The notes below the pieces were generated by a model. It made no database searches. It saw only the letters and a program-made list of their open reading frames with translations, and was not told the DNA's origin. The position numbers and the translations under genes are program-made. DNA of 34,553 nt from an uncultured Holophagaceae bacterium (lineage in GTDB: Bacteria > Acidobacteriota > Holophagae > Holophagales > Holophagaceae). The stretch spans positions 1 through 34,553 of the forward strand of contig CAIYNT010000138.1 of NCBI GenBank assembly GCA_903927605.1, read 5' to 3'. Shown piece by piece: positions 24,761 to 33,382 of the stretch; the stretch's first letter is position 1, and every line of letters begins with the position of its first letter.

Positions 24761-26824
24761 ATGTTGGACACTCCGACCCTGGTGAACGTGGCCCTTGATG
24801 CCTTGGATGGCGGTGAGGGTCCCAGCCGCGAGGATCTCTGCCACTGGTATGAGCTGATGCACCTCGGACGCCTGCTGGACGACAAGGCGCCCAACTACCT
24901 GAAGCAGGCCATCGGCTGGTCCTACCATGCGCCCTGCGCGGGCCATGACGGCATCCAGCTGGCCGCGGGCCTGGCCTTCCAGGCGGGACGCGATTTCCTC
25001 TTCCCCTACTACCGCGATCTGCTGACCTGCCTGGCCGCGGGCATCACCCCCGAGGAGATCATCCTCAACGGCATCTCCAAGGCCACCGACGTGGCCGGGG
25101 GCGGGCGCCACATGAGCAACCATTTTGCCAAGCCCTCCATCGGCATCCAGAATGTGTCCAGCCTCACCGGCAACCACACGCAACATGCGGTGGGACTGGC
25201 CCGCGCGGTCAAGTATTACCGCCGTGAATCCGTGGTGTTCTGCAGCCAGGGCGAGTCATCGCTCTCCGAGGGCTACTGCTCCGAGAGCATCAACGGGGCC
25301 GACCGGGAGATGCTCCCGGTGGTCTTCATCGTCCAGGACAACGGCTACGCCATCTCTGTGCCCAAGCGGGACCAGAGCGCCAACGAGCAGATCTGCGACA
25401 ACTTCAGCGGCTTCCCGAACCTGAAGATCATCAAGTGCAATGGCCTCGACTTCCCGGATTCCATGCGCGCCATGGAAGAAGCTCTGGCCTATGTCCGCAC
25501 GGGCAAGGGGCCGGCCATGGTGTACGCCACCTGCGTGCGCATCGGCAGCCACTCCAATTCGGACCGCCACGAACTCTACCGGGACGACGCGGAGCGCGCC
25601 GAGGCCAGGGCCAAGGATCCCCTGCCCCGGTTCCGCGCCTACTGCCTGGAGAACGGCCTCAGCGAGGAGGAGCTCAAGGCCATCGAGATCGACAACCAGG
25701 CCCGCTACCTCGCAGCCCATGAGAAAGCCATGGCCGCGCCGAATCCTGACCCGGCCAGCATCCACGACTTTGTCATCCCCGAGGGTTGGGTTTCAGACAA
25801 GTACCCGGAGGGCACGCACCAGGAATCCGGCGGCACCCTCAGCGTTATCGCAGCCCTGAACCAGACCCTCAGGGACGAGTTCAGGCTCAATCCCGATACC
25901 TTCATCTGGGGCCAGGACATGGCCAACAAGGAGAAGGGCGGGATCTTCAACGTATCGAAGGGCCTGCAACAGGAGTTCGGCGAGCAGCGCGTCTTCAACG
26001 CGCCCATCGCCGAGGACTTCATCGTCGGTACCGCCAATGGCTTCTCGCGGCTCGACGACAAGATCCGTGTGGTGGTCGAAGGCGCCGAATTCGCCGACTA
26101 CATCTGGCCCGCCGCTGAGCAGATCGTGGAGTGCAGCCATGACTACTGGCGCAGCCATGGCCAGTTCGCGCCCAACATCACCATCCGCATCGCCTCCGGT
26201 GGCTACATCGGAGGAGGCCTCTACCACTCGCAGAACGTCGAAGGCTGGCTCACCACCCTGCCCGGCATCCGCGTGGTGGTCCCCGCCTTCGCCGACGATG
26301 CTGCGGGCCTGCTGCGGACAGCCATGCGCAGCCGCGGCACCACCCTCTACCTCGAGCCGAAATTCCTCTACAACGCGAAGATGGCCTACACTGCAGTGCC
26401 GGCGGAGTTCGCGGTTCCTTTCGGCAAGGCGAGAATCCGCCGGGTCGGCACAGACCTCACCATCCTCGCCTATGGAACACCTGTCCATTTCGCCCTGGAG
26501 ACCGCGACCAAGCTGGAGCAGGAAGGAAAATCCGCGGAGGTCATCGACCTGCGCAGCCTCAGCCCCCTGGATACGGATGCCATCATCAAGTCCGTCAAAA
26601 AGACCCACCGCGTGCTCATCGCCCACGAGGACAAGGTCTTCGGTGGCTTTGGCGGGGAGTTGGCGGCCATTGTTGCCTCCGAGTGCTTCCCCTGGCTCGA
26701 CGCCCCCATCGAACGCGTGGGTTCCGAGTTCACGCCGGTCGGCTTCAACCGCATCCTCGAGCGCGCCATCCTGCCCAACACCGACAAGGTGCTGGCGGCC
26801 GCGCGAAAGGTTCTTTCGTTCTGA
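24761..26824 (+). CDS. Fused E1 alpha-beta subunit of a branched-chain/2-oxoacid dehydrogenase
   Basis: A 687-residue fusion of the two E1 subunits. The thiamine-diphosphate-dependent E1 decarboxylates 2-oxoacids and passes the acyl group to a lipoyl E2. Residues 1-~350 are the alpha part (HAPCAGHDGIQLAAGLAF, FPYYRDLL, GNHTQHAVGLARAV) and ~365-687 the beta part (IWGQDMANKEKGGIFNVSKGL, FNAPIAEDFIVGTANG, VEGAEFADYIWPAAEQIV, PGIRVVVPAFADDAAGLL, HEDKVFGGFGGELAA). The usual GDG...NN ThDP motif reads SQG (162-164) and DN (193-194), a variant I recall in fused E1 homologues. The start is ATG 24761 three bases after GGAGGTGG's core; ATG 24710 is a weaker alternative. E2 and E3 genes are not in the window. 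A role in amino-acid-derived oxoacid oxidation fits the neighbouring peptide-use genes. Confidence 0.92.
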   Translation: MLDTPTLVNVALDALDGGEGPSREDLCHWYELMHLGRLLDDKAPNYLKQAIGWSYHAPCAGHDGIQLAAGLAFQAGRDFLFPYYRDLLTCLAAGITPEEIILNGISKATDVAGGGRHMSNHFAKPSIGIQNVSSLTGNHTQHAVGLARAVKYYRRESVVFCSQGESSLSEGYCSESINGADREMLPVVFIVQDNGYAISVPKRDQSANEQICDNFSGFPNLKIIKCNGLDFPDSMRAMEEALAYVRTGKGPAMVYATCVRIGSHSNSDRHELYRDDAERAEARAKDPLPRFRAYCLENGLSEEELKAIEIDNQARYLAAHEKAMAAPNPDPASIHDFVIPEGWVSDKYPEGTHQESGGTLSVIAALNQTLRDEFRLNPDTFIWGQDMANKEKGGIFNVSKGLQQEFGEQRVFNAPIAEDFIVGTANGFSRLDDKIRVVVEGAEFADYIWPAAEQIVECSHDYWRSHGQFAPNITIRIASGGYIGGGLYHSQNVEGWLTTLPGIRVVVPAFADDAAGLLRTAMRSRGTTLYLEPKFLYNAKMAYTAVPAEFAVPFGKARIRRVGTDLTILAYGTPVHFALETATKLEQEGKSAEVIDLRSLSPLDTDAIIKSVKKTHRVLIAHEDKVFGGFGGELAAIVASECFPWLDAPIERVGSEFTPVGFNRILERAILPNTDKVLAAARKVLSF

Positions 26825-26840
26825 ACGATTGAAAAAATGG

Positions 26841-26920
26841 GTCCACAGATTTCACAGATTCACACAGATTTCCTGGTTTTCTAATCTGTGCAATCTGTGA
26901 AATCTGTGAAATCTGTGGAC
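26841..26920. repeat. Inverted array of a 9-nt repeat (ACAGATTTC / AATCTGTGA)
   Basis: The left arm (26841-26871) holds three ACAGATT units at 9-10-base spacing. The right arm (26883-26920) holds four AATCTGT units at exactly 9-base spacing in inverted orientation. The outer 20 bases of the two arms are perfectly complementary, starting GTCCACAGATT and ending AATCTGTGGAC. The sequence is AT-rich against a GC-rich background and lies between the E1 stop and the MBL-fold gene. I recall similar tracts between genes in unrelated genomes, so it is probably a member of a dispersed intergenic repeat family. Confidence 0.9.
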
Positions 26921-26952
26921 AGTTTGGTTTTCTTTTCTCTACAGGAGTGCCT

Positions 26953-27807
26953 GTGCAATTTGGTCCGTGGGATGTGCAGATCGTCAGCGGGGGCACCTTC
27001 CGGCTGGATGGCGGCGCGATGTTCGGCACTGTGCCCAAGGTCGTCTGGAACAAGCTCTACCCCGCCGACGAGGAGAACCAGATCCTCATGGCCACCAACT
27101 GTCTGCTGATCCGCGGCGAGGTGGAGGGCAAGCGGCACGTCATCCTCGTGGACAACGGCAATGGCGACAAGGAGAGCGACGACTTCATGGCCCGCTTCAA
27201 GTTCGAGGGGCGGGGTGTGCTGGACGCCAACCTTGCCAGGCACGGCGTGAAGCCCGAGGACATCACGCTCTGCATCCTCACGCACTTGCACTTCGACCAC
27301 GCGGGTGGCAGCACGCGCTTCAACGCAGCGGGAAAGACGGTCCCCAGCTTTCCCAGCGCCCGCTACCTGGTGCAAGCCAAGGATCTCGCGGATGCAAAAC
27401 ACCCCCACCTGCGCGTGAAGGCCAGCTATCTGCCCCAGAACTGGGAGCCCATGGAAGCGGCTGGCCTGCTTGACACCGTGCAAGGTGCAGCGGAGCTCCT
27501 GCCCGGTATCTCGGTCCGCCTCGCTCCGGGCCATATCGAGGGCCTGCAAAACGTGGTCATCGAAGGCGGCGGTAGCCGTCTGGTCTACCTGGCCGACCTC
27601 ATCCCCACGGCCCGCCACATCCAGCCCGCCTGGTGCATGGGCTACGACCTGGACGTGGTCACCTGCGTCAACGAGCGCCAGAAGGTGCTCGGCGAGGTCG
27701 CCGATACCGACACCATCTGCGTCTTCGAGCACGATCCCGAGATCCCCGCCGGTACCGTGAGCTGCGACGAGAAGGGAAAATACCTGGTGGCGCCGGTCAG
27801 CCTCTAG
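26953..27807 (+). CDS. MBL-fold (metallo-beta-lactamase superfamily) hydrolase
   Basis: A 284-residue metallohydrolase with the dinuclear zinc motif THLHFDHAGG (His111, His113, Asp115, His116), further ligands at APGHIEG and YLADLIPTARH, and the VDNGNGD strand before it. The subfamily is glyoxalase-II/quorum-lactonase-like in plan, but the substrate cannot be assigned. There is no signal peptide. The start is GTG 26953, five bases after AGGAG; GTG 26947 overlaps that site and is rejected. The gene lies 32 bases after the 9-nt repeat array and overlaps by 11 bases, tail to tail, the unknown gene on the other strand. Confidence 0.88.
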   Translation: MQFGPWDVQIVSGGTFRLDGGAMFGTVPKVVWNKLYPADEENQILMATNCLLIRGEVEGKRHVILVDNGNGDKESDDFMARFKFEGRGVLDANLARHGVKPEDITLCILTHLHFDHAGGSTRFNAAGKTVPSFPSARYLVQAKDLADAKHPHLRVKASYLPQNWEPMEAAGLLDTVQGAAELLPGISVRLAPGHIEGLQNVVIEGGGSRLVYLADLIPTARHIQPAWCMGYDLDVVTCVNERQKVLGEVADTDTICVFEHDPEIPAGTVSCDEKGKYLVAPVSL

Positions 27808-28132
27808 GCCCGCGAAACGGCTCTCGTCCAGACACCGACCCAGTCGCACCCCTTCTCGAGGCCACCGTACTGGATTGCCTGCTGACCAGTCTGGTCCATG
27901 CCTTGGCCTTTTCGGACAAGGAACCAGCTTGTCGAGAGCCTTTTGTGGCTTTCTGCACGAATGCTTCGATGGCCTCGCTCAGGTCCAGCGGGTCGAAATA
28001 ATACACGCCCTGGAACTCCCACTCCCAGTAGTCCGAGTCGAACCAGACGGTGAAGGGAAGGTCTCCGATCCAGCAAGTGCCTCCGCTTGAGATCTTAGAG
28101 GTCAAGTCGATGATTGCTTTTTCTAAGCTCAT
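27797..28132 (-). CDS. Hypothetical protein of 111 residues
   Basis: Not recognised. ATG 28132 has GAGGTG six bases upstream and an operator-like promoter 27-55 bases upstream, so it is probably a real gene. The open frame extends 36 codons further, but the promoter lies there. The N-terminal ~65 residues look like a compact fold rich in Trp, Tyr and Asp (CWIGDLPFTVWFDSDYW, then a YYFDPLDLSEAIEAFVQKA helix). The last ~45 are basic, Ser/Arg-rich and probably disordered. No signal peptide or membrane helix is present. Base composition in the 5' half is AT-richer than neighbours, which may indicate acquisition. The acidic, aromatic small domain is reminiscent of immunity- or antitoxin-type proteins, but that is only an impression. 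Confidence 0.65.
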   Translation of the reverse strand: MSLEKAIIDLTSKISSGGTCWIGDLPFTVWFDSDYWEWEFQGVYYFDPLDLSEAIEAFVQKATKGSRQAGSLSEKAKAWTRLVSRQSSTVASRRGATGSVSGREPFRGPRG

Positions 28133-28158
28133 TCCGCACCTCGTTGGTGGGGAGCTGA

Positions 28159-28187
28159 AATATGGGTTGTGGACACCCATATGGCAA
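28159..28187 (-). promoter_or_regulatory. Promoter with embedded palindromic operator for the 111-residue gene
   Basis: On the minus strand TTGCCA (28187-28182) and CATATT (28164-28159) are separated by exactly 17 bases. A perfect inverted repeat, ATATGGGT (28160-28167) and ACCCATAT (28175-28182) with a 7-base centre, fills the spacer and touches both boxes. A repressor bound there would block polymerase. No regulator gene for it is visible nearby. Confidence 0.6.
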
Positions 28188-28323
28188 TAGTTCGATAGGC
28201 GTATCCCCGGGCAGTGGTGGCTCGGTGCCATGATCCGCAACGCCTCCCTGGTGACCGACCATTCTGGGGGCAGTGTGAATTGTGCTCCGACCCGGTGGGA
28301 CAGGTTGTTACTGGTACACCGGA

Positions 28324-28345
28324 GCCTCCACCCGGAGGTGGAGGC
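28324..28345. terminator. 9-bp hairpin after the first S53 gene
   Basis: GCCTCCACC (28324-28332) and GGTGGAGGC (28337-28345) enclose CGGA, 21 bases beyond the stop of the minus-strand S53 gene. There is no T-run, so termination would need help. Otherwise the gap 28188-28366 shows nothing. Confidence 0.45.
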
Positions 28346-28366
28346 CCTTGGGTCGAACGCAAATGC

Positions 28367-29590
28367 CTAGAAGGATGCTGTTCCGGTGGGGGTGCCCACG
28401 CCGGTCGCGAAGTCCCAACCAGTTCCGGCAGCGAATCCGTTCGAACCGGTGGTGATGTCCCGGAAGACGCTCGGGGTGTTCTTGAAGTTGGTGTAGAGAT
28501 TGGTGAGGAACGCGGTGGTGCTGGTGTAGGTCTTGCCGCTCGCGTTCAACATCCCCGCCATGCAGGGGGAGGATACGCTGGTGCCCCCGAAGACCATCCA
28601 GCCCTTGTAGCCCTGATAAGCCGTACTGTCGTACACCGCGACACCCGTGTTGGGATCCGCATCCGAGGAGATGTCGGGTACGCTGCGCCTCGTTCCCGTC
28701 CCGCTCACGCCCACCTGCCAACTGGGCTTCGGGACATAGGCGCTGGTGCCGCCACCACCGCTGCTCCAGGCACTCTCTCCGGTCCAGTTGCCCGCACTGT
28801 TGGTGGCCACACTGGTCCCACCCGCAGCCACGACATACGGTGAGCAGGAGGGATAAATGACCTTCCCACCGGTATCGCCCGAGGAAGCGAAGAAGATCGG
28901 GCCCGTCTTGTTGAAGTGGGTGTCATAGCTGGTCTCGGTGGACGTCTCGCTGCCGCCCCAGCTCATGGACACCTGCTTGACTCCCGCGATGGCGGCGGCG
29001 ACATCCACCGCCTTGTACAGATCCGCATTGCTGTTGGAGTTGGCTTCGACCAAAACAATCTTGGCGTAGGGTGCCATGGCATGGGCCCACTCGATGTCCA
29101 GCGCCGCTTCCTGGCCCCAGCCCGCATTGGCTTTGGGTTTCTTGCCGCTGGCGTAGACCACCTGGAAGACCTTGTTGGTCGAGGCGGTGGCACTGGTGGA
29201 GCTCTCCAGGGGCAGACCGAACTGCGAAGAGAATACGTTGAAGTCGGAAAGCGCCGTGGCGTAATCGTAGGCGTCGATGATCACGATGACACCGCTGCCC
29301 GTGGTGGCCGTGTCGGGAACGCCGTAGAACGCGCGGATCTGATTCGGCGTCATACCACCCGAGGGGCCAAGGCCGCCGGCGGAGCCCAGACCGTTGGTGG
29401 GCCCCAGGAAGATTTTGTGGTTCGTGTGCGCTCGAACGCCGACGTCCTCCGAGCGCTCGATGCTGGTATCCGGAATCAGCACATTGCCGACTCGGTGGCT
29501 TTGTCTCTCTTCCTGAGCCAAGGCGGGAACGGCTTGACCGAGCAGGAGCACAGCCGTGGCAGCGAGACCGAGGGTGATGCGTGAGGTCAT
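28367..29590 (-). CDS. S53 family serine-carboxyl peptidase (sedolisin) with a short propeptide
   Basis: A 407-residue secreted peptidase of the sedolisin/kumamolisin family, subtilisin-fold endopeptidases that use Ser-Glu-Asp and usually work at acid pH. The start is ATG 29590, five bases after GGAGG; the open frame extends 46 codons upstream without purpose. A signal peptide (ITLGLAATAVLLLGQAVPALAQ) is present. Catalytic residues are all visible: Glu161 and Asp165 in GQEAALDIEW, Asp239 in ASSGDTGG, and Ser338 in FGGTSVSSP. The C-terminal GTGWDFATGVGTPTG is the calcium-site region. The ~170-residue pro-kumamolisin domain seen in most relatives is missing; only about 60 residues precede the catalytic start near MTPNQIRAFYG. 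It has a larger S53 paralogue 1.2 kb away. Confidence 0.93.
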   Translation of the reverse strand: MTSRITLGLAATAVLLLGQAVPALAQEERQSHRVGNVLIPDTSIERSEDVGVRAHTNHKIFLGPTNGLGSAGGLGPSGGMTPNQIRAFYGVPDTATTGSGVIVIIDAYDYATALSDFNVFSSQFGLPLESSTSATASTNKVFQVVYASGKKPKANAGWGQEAALDIEWAHAMAPYAKIVLVEANSNSNADLYKAVDVAAAIAGVKQVSMSWGGSETSTETSYDTHFNKTGPIFFASSGDTGGKVIYPSCSPYVVAAGGTSVATNSAGNWTGESAWSSGGGGTSAYVPKPSWQVGVSGTGTRRSVPDISSDADPNTGVAVYDSTAYQGYKGWMVFGGTSVSSPCMAGMLNASGKTYTSTTAFLTNLYTNFKNTPSVFRDITTGSNGFAAGTGWDFATGVGTPTGTASF

Positions 29591-29817
29591 GTTCGCCTCC
29601 AGGGGAATCCGAAGATCCCAAGGTGAGTGATGGTTGAAAAGAATCGGTGAGCTGGGCGAGAGTCTATCGACATTGATTGAAACTAAAAAGATAAAGAATG
29701 AAAGTTTTTTCTGGCCGCGATAGGACACTCTGCCGTGGTGGATCCTGGACGCTCTGGGTGCATGGCGACTCGGTGCTATAAAGAGCCTGCTCGTTCGGCG
29801 GGCACCGTGGAGCTTGC

Positions 29818-30661
29818 GTGCCTCTGACGGCGGTTCTCCTATCCTTTGCGTCCGCCATCATCCACGCCCTGTGGAACGTGCTGCTGAAGCGGACCAGAGA
29901 CCTGGATTCCGCTTCCGCCGGTGTGTTCGCGGTGTCCATGCTGCTTACGGCGGCCGCCATCCCGTTCATCCCGGGCAGGGCCTTCCCCGGGGCCCCGGCC
30001 GTTTGCTGGGGACTGGCCGCGGGTATGTGCGAAGGCGGCTACTTCGTGGGACTGGTGCGTTCCCTGGAGAGGGCGCCCCTGGGCTGGAGCTACAGCTGGA
30101 TGCGAGGAAGTTCCATCGCCCTCCTGTGGCCAAATTCCATGTTGTTCATGGCCGAGTCCTTCCAATGGACCTCGCTCGTGTGCGTGGTCGTGGTCTGTAC
30201 CGGATTGGGACTCCTGGGGTCATCCTCGGGGCAGAAAAGAAACCGAGGGGCTTTGCCTTGGGCGTTGCTCACGGGCATCTTCATCGCGGGTTACATCCTC
30301 TTCTACAAGCTGTCACTGGCCCACGGAGCCCATCCCCTGGCGCTCTACAGTCTTTCCATGGCCGTGGGCTTGCCGATCCAGGCCATCGTGCGGATCCGGC
30401 ATAGGGGGCTTGCCGCCTTCCGCATCATCCCCGAAGAACCAGGCCTGGTGCTGATGGCGGGCTTCCTGTGCGCCCTGGGCTTCAGCCTGTTCCTGGTGGC
30501 CCTCTCCATGACGGGAGCCGCGGCAGTCACCACCCATCCGCAATACTTCCGTGGCGTTCACCGTGGTCTTCTCCCTGGCCCTCGGCGAGCGTCCTGGGGT
30601 GCGCCAGTGGATTGGCGTAGGGCTGGTGACGCTGGGGGCGATCGGGCTGGGCTGGAAGTGA
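29818..30661 (+). pseudogene. EamA/DMT family transporter gene interrupted by a one-base frameshift
   Basis: The frame from GTG 29818 (GGAG five bases upstream) encodes a ten-helix drug/metabolite-type transporter: LLSFASAIIHALWNVLLKR at the start, WALLTGIFIAGYILFYKLSL at the start of the second EamA repeat, and LFLVALSMTGAAAVTT at about residue 239. After that the frame turns to Pro/Arg-rich nonsense ending at 30687. Shifting one base at the CCC run 30533-30535 restores the expected ending, IRNTSVAFTVVFSLALGERPGVRQW to GAIGLGWK and a stop at 30659-30661, for a total of 280 residues. The gene is either recently broken, losing its last two helices, or carries a sequencing error. Cargo is unknown. 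An intrinsic terminator follows the restored stop. Confidence 0.88.
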
Positions 30662-30688
30662 AACCACCCGGCCTTGGCGCCGGTTGAC

Positions 30689-30726
30689 ACCAACAGCGGG
30701 AGCGCAGGCCCCCGCTGTTGGTTTGG
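30689..30726 (+). terminator. Intrinsic terminator after the EamA gene
   Basis: CCAACAGCGGG (30690-30700) pairs perfectly with CCCGCTGTTGG (30711-30721) around a 10-base loop and is followed by TTTGGATTTT. It lies 28 bases after the restored EamA stop and about 45 bases from the end of the convergent S53 gene, which it may also serve. Confidence 0.85.
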
Positions 30727-30769
30727 ATTTTCATTACTTCGCTTTGAAGTGAATGATCTCTCTGGCCGC

Positions 30770-32668
30770 TTAGCGAATCGCGTCAGCCAGGGCGCTTGCA
30801 TTGATGACGCCCAGCCCCGCGCCCGGGTCGTAGCCCTTGACGCCGGCATAGAACCAGTTGTCACCAGCGGTGATGTCCGCCAAGCCTGCTTGGCCCGCCG
30901 GCCTTTGCGCCTTGAGCGTGTAGAGCTGTGGATGCAGCAAGCCCAGGCGCGAATGCTTGGCCTGGGAGATCAGGGCGAAGATGCCGTTCAGCTGGGGCGC
31001 GGCGAAGCTGGTGCCGCCATAGCCCCCGAGCCATCCGCCATCCGTCGTGGAATACACCAGGTAGCCTGTGTAGGGGTCGGAGTTCAAGGACACATCGGGG
31101 ACGTTGCGGCCCCTCACGTTGGCTGGAACCGTATAGAGGATCTGCTGTCCCGTGGTGTCCGGCAAGCCGTTGGGATTGAAGGTCCAGACCTGGTTGGGCT
31201 CGCTCTTGCGGATGCCGGGGAAGCCCTGCTGATAGTCCGGCGTGGGCCAGAAGACGCTGACACCGCCGCCGCCGCCCACCGAGAAGTAGTAGTCCAGGTA
31301 CGCTGGGCCATAGTACTTCACCATGTAGGGATTGAAGTAGTCCCAACCCCAGACCTGCTCCGACGGCACGTTCACCACGCCGTGCAGCCGCTGGATGTTC
31401 CCGGGCAGGGTGGTGCCCCCCGCCGCGATGATGTAGGGGTCTGAGGCCGGTGAATCCACCGTGAGGATCTTAGAGAAATACGGGTAGGGCAGGGAACGGT
31501 TGGTGTCGTAGGCACCGGCGTCGCCAGTGGCGGCAAAGGTTGAGATACCCTGCGCAGCGGCCTCGGCGAAGGCCTGGTGATAGGCCACGAGCACCGCCCG
31601 GGTGTCGGTGGAGACCCCCGGGATGAGGAAGTTGTAGATCTCCGGCGACCCCCAGCTGACGGAAAGGGTGTCCACGAGGTTGTCCGACACCGCCTTGTAG
31701 AACACGTCGATGAATCCAGCCTCGGTGTTGGGCGCATCGTAGACGACCATCCTCGCGTCCGGGGCCAAGCCACCCGACTGCTGGACATCCAGCGTGGTTT
31801 CGCCGGAGCCCGCATCACTCGACAATTCGGCGCCTCCATCCACATGCACCTGCTGGATGCGGGTCTGGCTGACGGTGAGACCGATCTGGTCCCAGTAGAA
31901 GTAGGCATCGGACGGCAGGAAATCCGCCAGGGTGGCGATGCCGATGGTCTTGCCCTTGCCGGTGATGCCCTTGGCATAGAGGGGATTCACGCCATAGAAA
32001 TTGGCCACATCCCCAGTGGTGAAGCTGCCCGGTACACCCGTCGCGGTGCTGTTGTCGGTAGGCAGGACCACCTGGGGCGGCGCTTCACCCAGCGCGGCAC
32101 TCAGGGTATTCGCCTTGATGTTGTGGGGGAGGAACTGGGAGGTCTGGGTATCCAACCCTGCCACATAAAGCACGATGTTCTGCAGTTTCCCGGGCACACA
32201 CTGACTCGTTTTGGGTTTGTGGAACCGCCGCCCTCTCTTGTCAACGTAGTCATGCAACGTAGTGGAGAAGGCCTGGTTGAACTGGGCAGCCGTGCCCGTC
32301 GCCTTGATGACCAGGTTGTTGTCATAGACCTCGTTGATGACGATGCCGAGGCCCTTCAGGTAGTCCGTCACCTGCTTGATGTCACCACTGGACGGGGCGA
32401 ACAGGGTGCGGAACTGGTTCACGTTCAAGAACCGGTGATAGAGCGGACCCTGAGGGTTCACACTGGCGTCGATGAAGGCATCCAGAAGTTCCGGGTTGCG
32501 CAACTTCAGGATGATGGACACGGTCTCAGTGGTGGCGGGCGCGGTCGCGCCTAGATCCTGGGGAGCGACCGTCGGGGTGTCGGCCAAGGCCGCAGGGCCC
32601 AGACCGATGACGGCGGCAGCCAAGGCTAGGATGCCTGCGAGATTCAAGAAGGATTTCCTGTGCGGCAT
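30770..32668 (-). CDS. S53 family peptidase with pro-kumamolisin domain
   Basis: A 632-residue secreted sedolisin. The start is ATG 32668 with AGGAGG eight bases upstream, followed by a signal peptide (FLNLAGILALAAAVIGLGPAALA). Residues about 45-190 match the pro-kumamolisin activation domain (SIILKLRNPELLDAFI, GPLYHRFLNVNQFRTLFAPS, AFSTTLHDY). The catalytic domain shows Glu290 and Asp294 in GETTLDVQQ, Asp383 in ATGDAGAY and Ser554 in YGGTSFAAPQ, plus the calcium-binding end DITAGDNWFY ... GYDPGAGLG. The family matures by acid-triggered self-cleavage and digests proteins outside the cell. Together with the shorter S53 gene it gives extracellular proteolysis that could feed the peptidase and OPT block. 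Confidence 0.95.
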   Translation of the reverse strand: MPHRKSFLNLAGILALAAAVIGLGPAALADTPTVAPQDLGATAPATTETVSIILKLRNPELLDAFIDASVNPQGPLYHRFLNVNQFRTLFAPSSGDIKQVTDYLKGLGIVINEVYDNNLVIKATGTAAQFNQAFSTTLHDYVDKRGRRFHKPKTSQCVPGKLQNIVLYVAGLDTQTSQFLPHNIKANTLSAALGEAPPQVVLPTDNSTATGVPGSFTTGDVANFYGVNPLYAKGITGKGKTIGIATLADFLPSDAYFYWDQIGLTVSQTRIQQVHVDGGAELSSDAGSGETTLDVQQSGGLAPDARMVVYDAPNTEAGFIDVFYKAVSDNLVDTLSVSWGSPEIYNFLIPGVSTDTRAVLVAYHQAFAEAAAQGISTFAATGDAGAYDTNRSLPYPYFSKILTVDSPASDPYIIAAGGTTLPGNIQRLHGVVNVPSEQVWGWDYFNPYMVKYYGPAYLDYYFSVGGGGGVSVFWPTPDYQQGFPGIRKSEPNQVWTFNPNGLPDTTGQQILYTVPANVRGRNVPDVSLNSDPYTGYLVYSTTDGGWLGGYGGTSFAAPQLNGIFALISQAKHSRLGLLHPQLYTLKAQRPAGQAGLADITAGDNWFYAGVKGYDPGAGLGVINASALADAIR

Positions 32669-32953
32669 TTCGTTGCCTCCTATAGGCCCACTTGGGTGGG
32701 TTCTTGCGTGGATGGGGGATTTCAGGGACCCATTTTGAGCACGGTCGACAGAAAAATATTATGAAAAAAACGGCAAAATTTTTTATTCAATTGTTTTGAT
32801 CCCAACACTCTGACCTTCCTCATGCTGGCTCTGGACCCCTCAGCCACCTGGACCAATCAGCCCTGAATAAAGTGTGGCCTGGATTCCCACGGCCCGCGGT
32901 GAATGGTCTCTGCCTTGCTCGCGCTAGACTGAGCCCCTCAGTCCAGGAGTCCC
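32669..32953. other. 285-bp divergent intergenic region with an AT-rich tract
   Basis: This lies between the larger S53 gene (minus) and exbD (plus). A strongly AT-rich stretch at 32750-32800, including ATTATGAAAAAAA and AATTTTTTATTC runs, probably holds the S53 promoter, but no convincing -35/-10 pair was found on either strand. No ORF or RNA motif was seen. Confidence 0.5.
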
Positions 32954-33382
32954 ATGGCCTTCACCCCAGGATCCAGGCGCGACGAGATGGCCAACATCAA
33001 CATGACGCCGCTCATCGACGTGATGCTGGTGTTGCTGATCATCTTCATGATCGCGGCGCCCATGATGACCACGGGTGTGGACGTGAAGCTGCCGGAGAGC
33101 CGCACGGGCCGGAACCTGGAGAGCGAGGCCCTCATGGTCTCCATCACCTTCGACGGGCGCCTGCAGTTCGACAAGGCCTTCATGGCCCTGCCCGTGCTGG
33201 CCAACCAGCTGAAGGCCAAGGCCCAGAGTGGCGGCAAGCGACCTGTGCTGGTGCGGGCCGACCACAATGTCCCCTACGGCCGCGTCATCCAGGTGGTGGA
33301 CGCCATCCGCGAAGCGGGCTTCACCCAGGTGGGCTTCGTGACGGCCGCCGCACCCGCCGCACCGGCGGCTGAAGCCAAATGA
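32954..33382 (+). CDS. exbD: ExbD/TolR family biopolymer transport protein
   Basis: A 142-residue inner-membrane protein of the ExbD/TolR family. With ExbB it forms the proton-driven stator that energises TonB, moving ligands across the outer membrane. The single N-terminal helix contains the essential aspartate, Asp22, in [23 protein letters not shown]. The periplasmic domain follows ([21 protein letters not shown], then [33 protein letters not shown]) and ends in an Ala-Pro tail. The start is ATG 32954 with CAGGAG upstream. The stop overlaps the tonB-like start by four bases. No ExbB/TolQ gene is adjacent, which is unusual for the family. Confidence 0.94.
   Translation: MAFTPGSRRDEMANINMTPLIDVMLVLLIIFMIAAPMMTTGVDVKLPESRTGRNLESEALMVSITFDGRLQFDKAFMALPVLANQLKAKAQSGGKRPVLVRADHNVPYGRVIQVVDAIREAGFTQVGFVTAAAPAAPAAEAK

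Noticed and set aside
26841..26920. CRISPR array
   Set aside because: The units are only 9 bases, lack spacers and are arranged in inverted halves; no cas genes are present.
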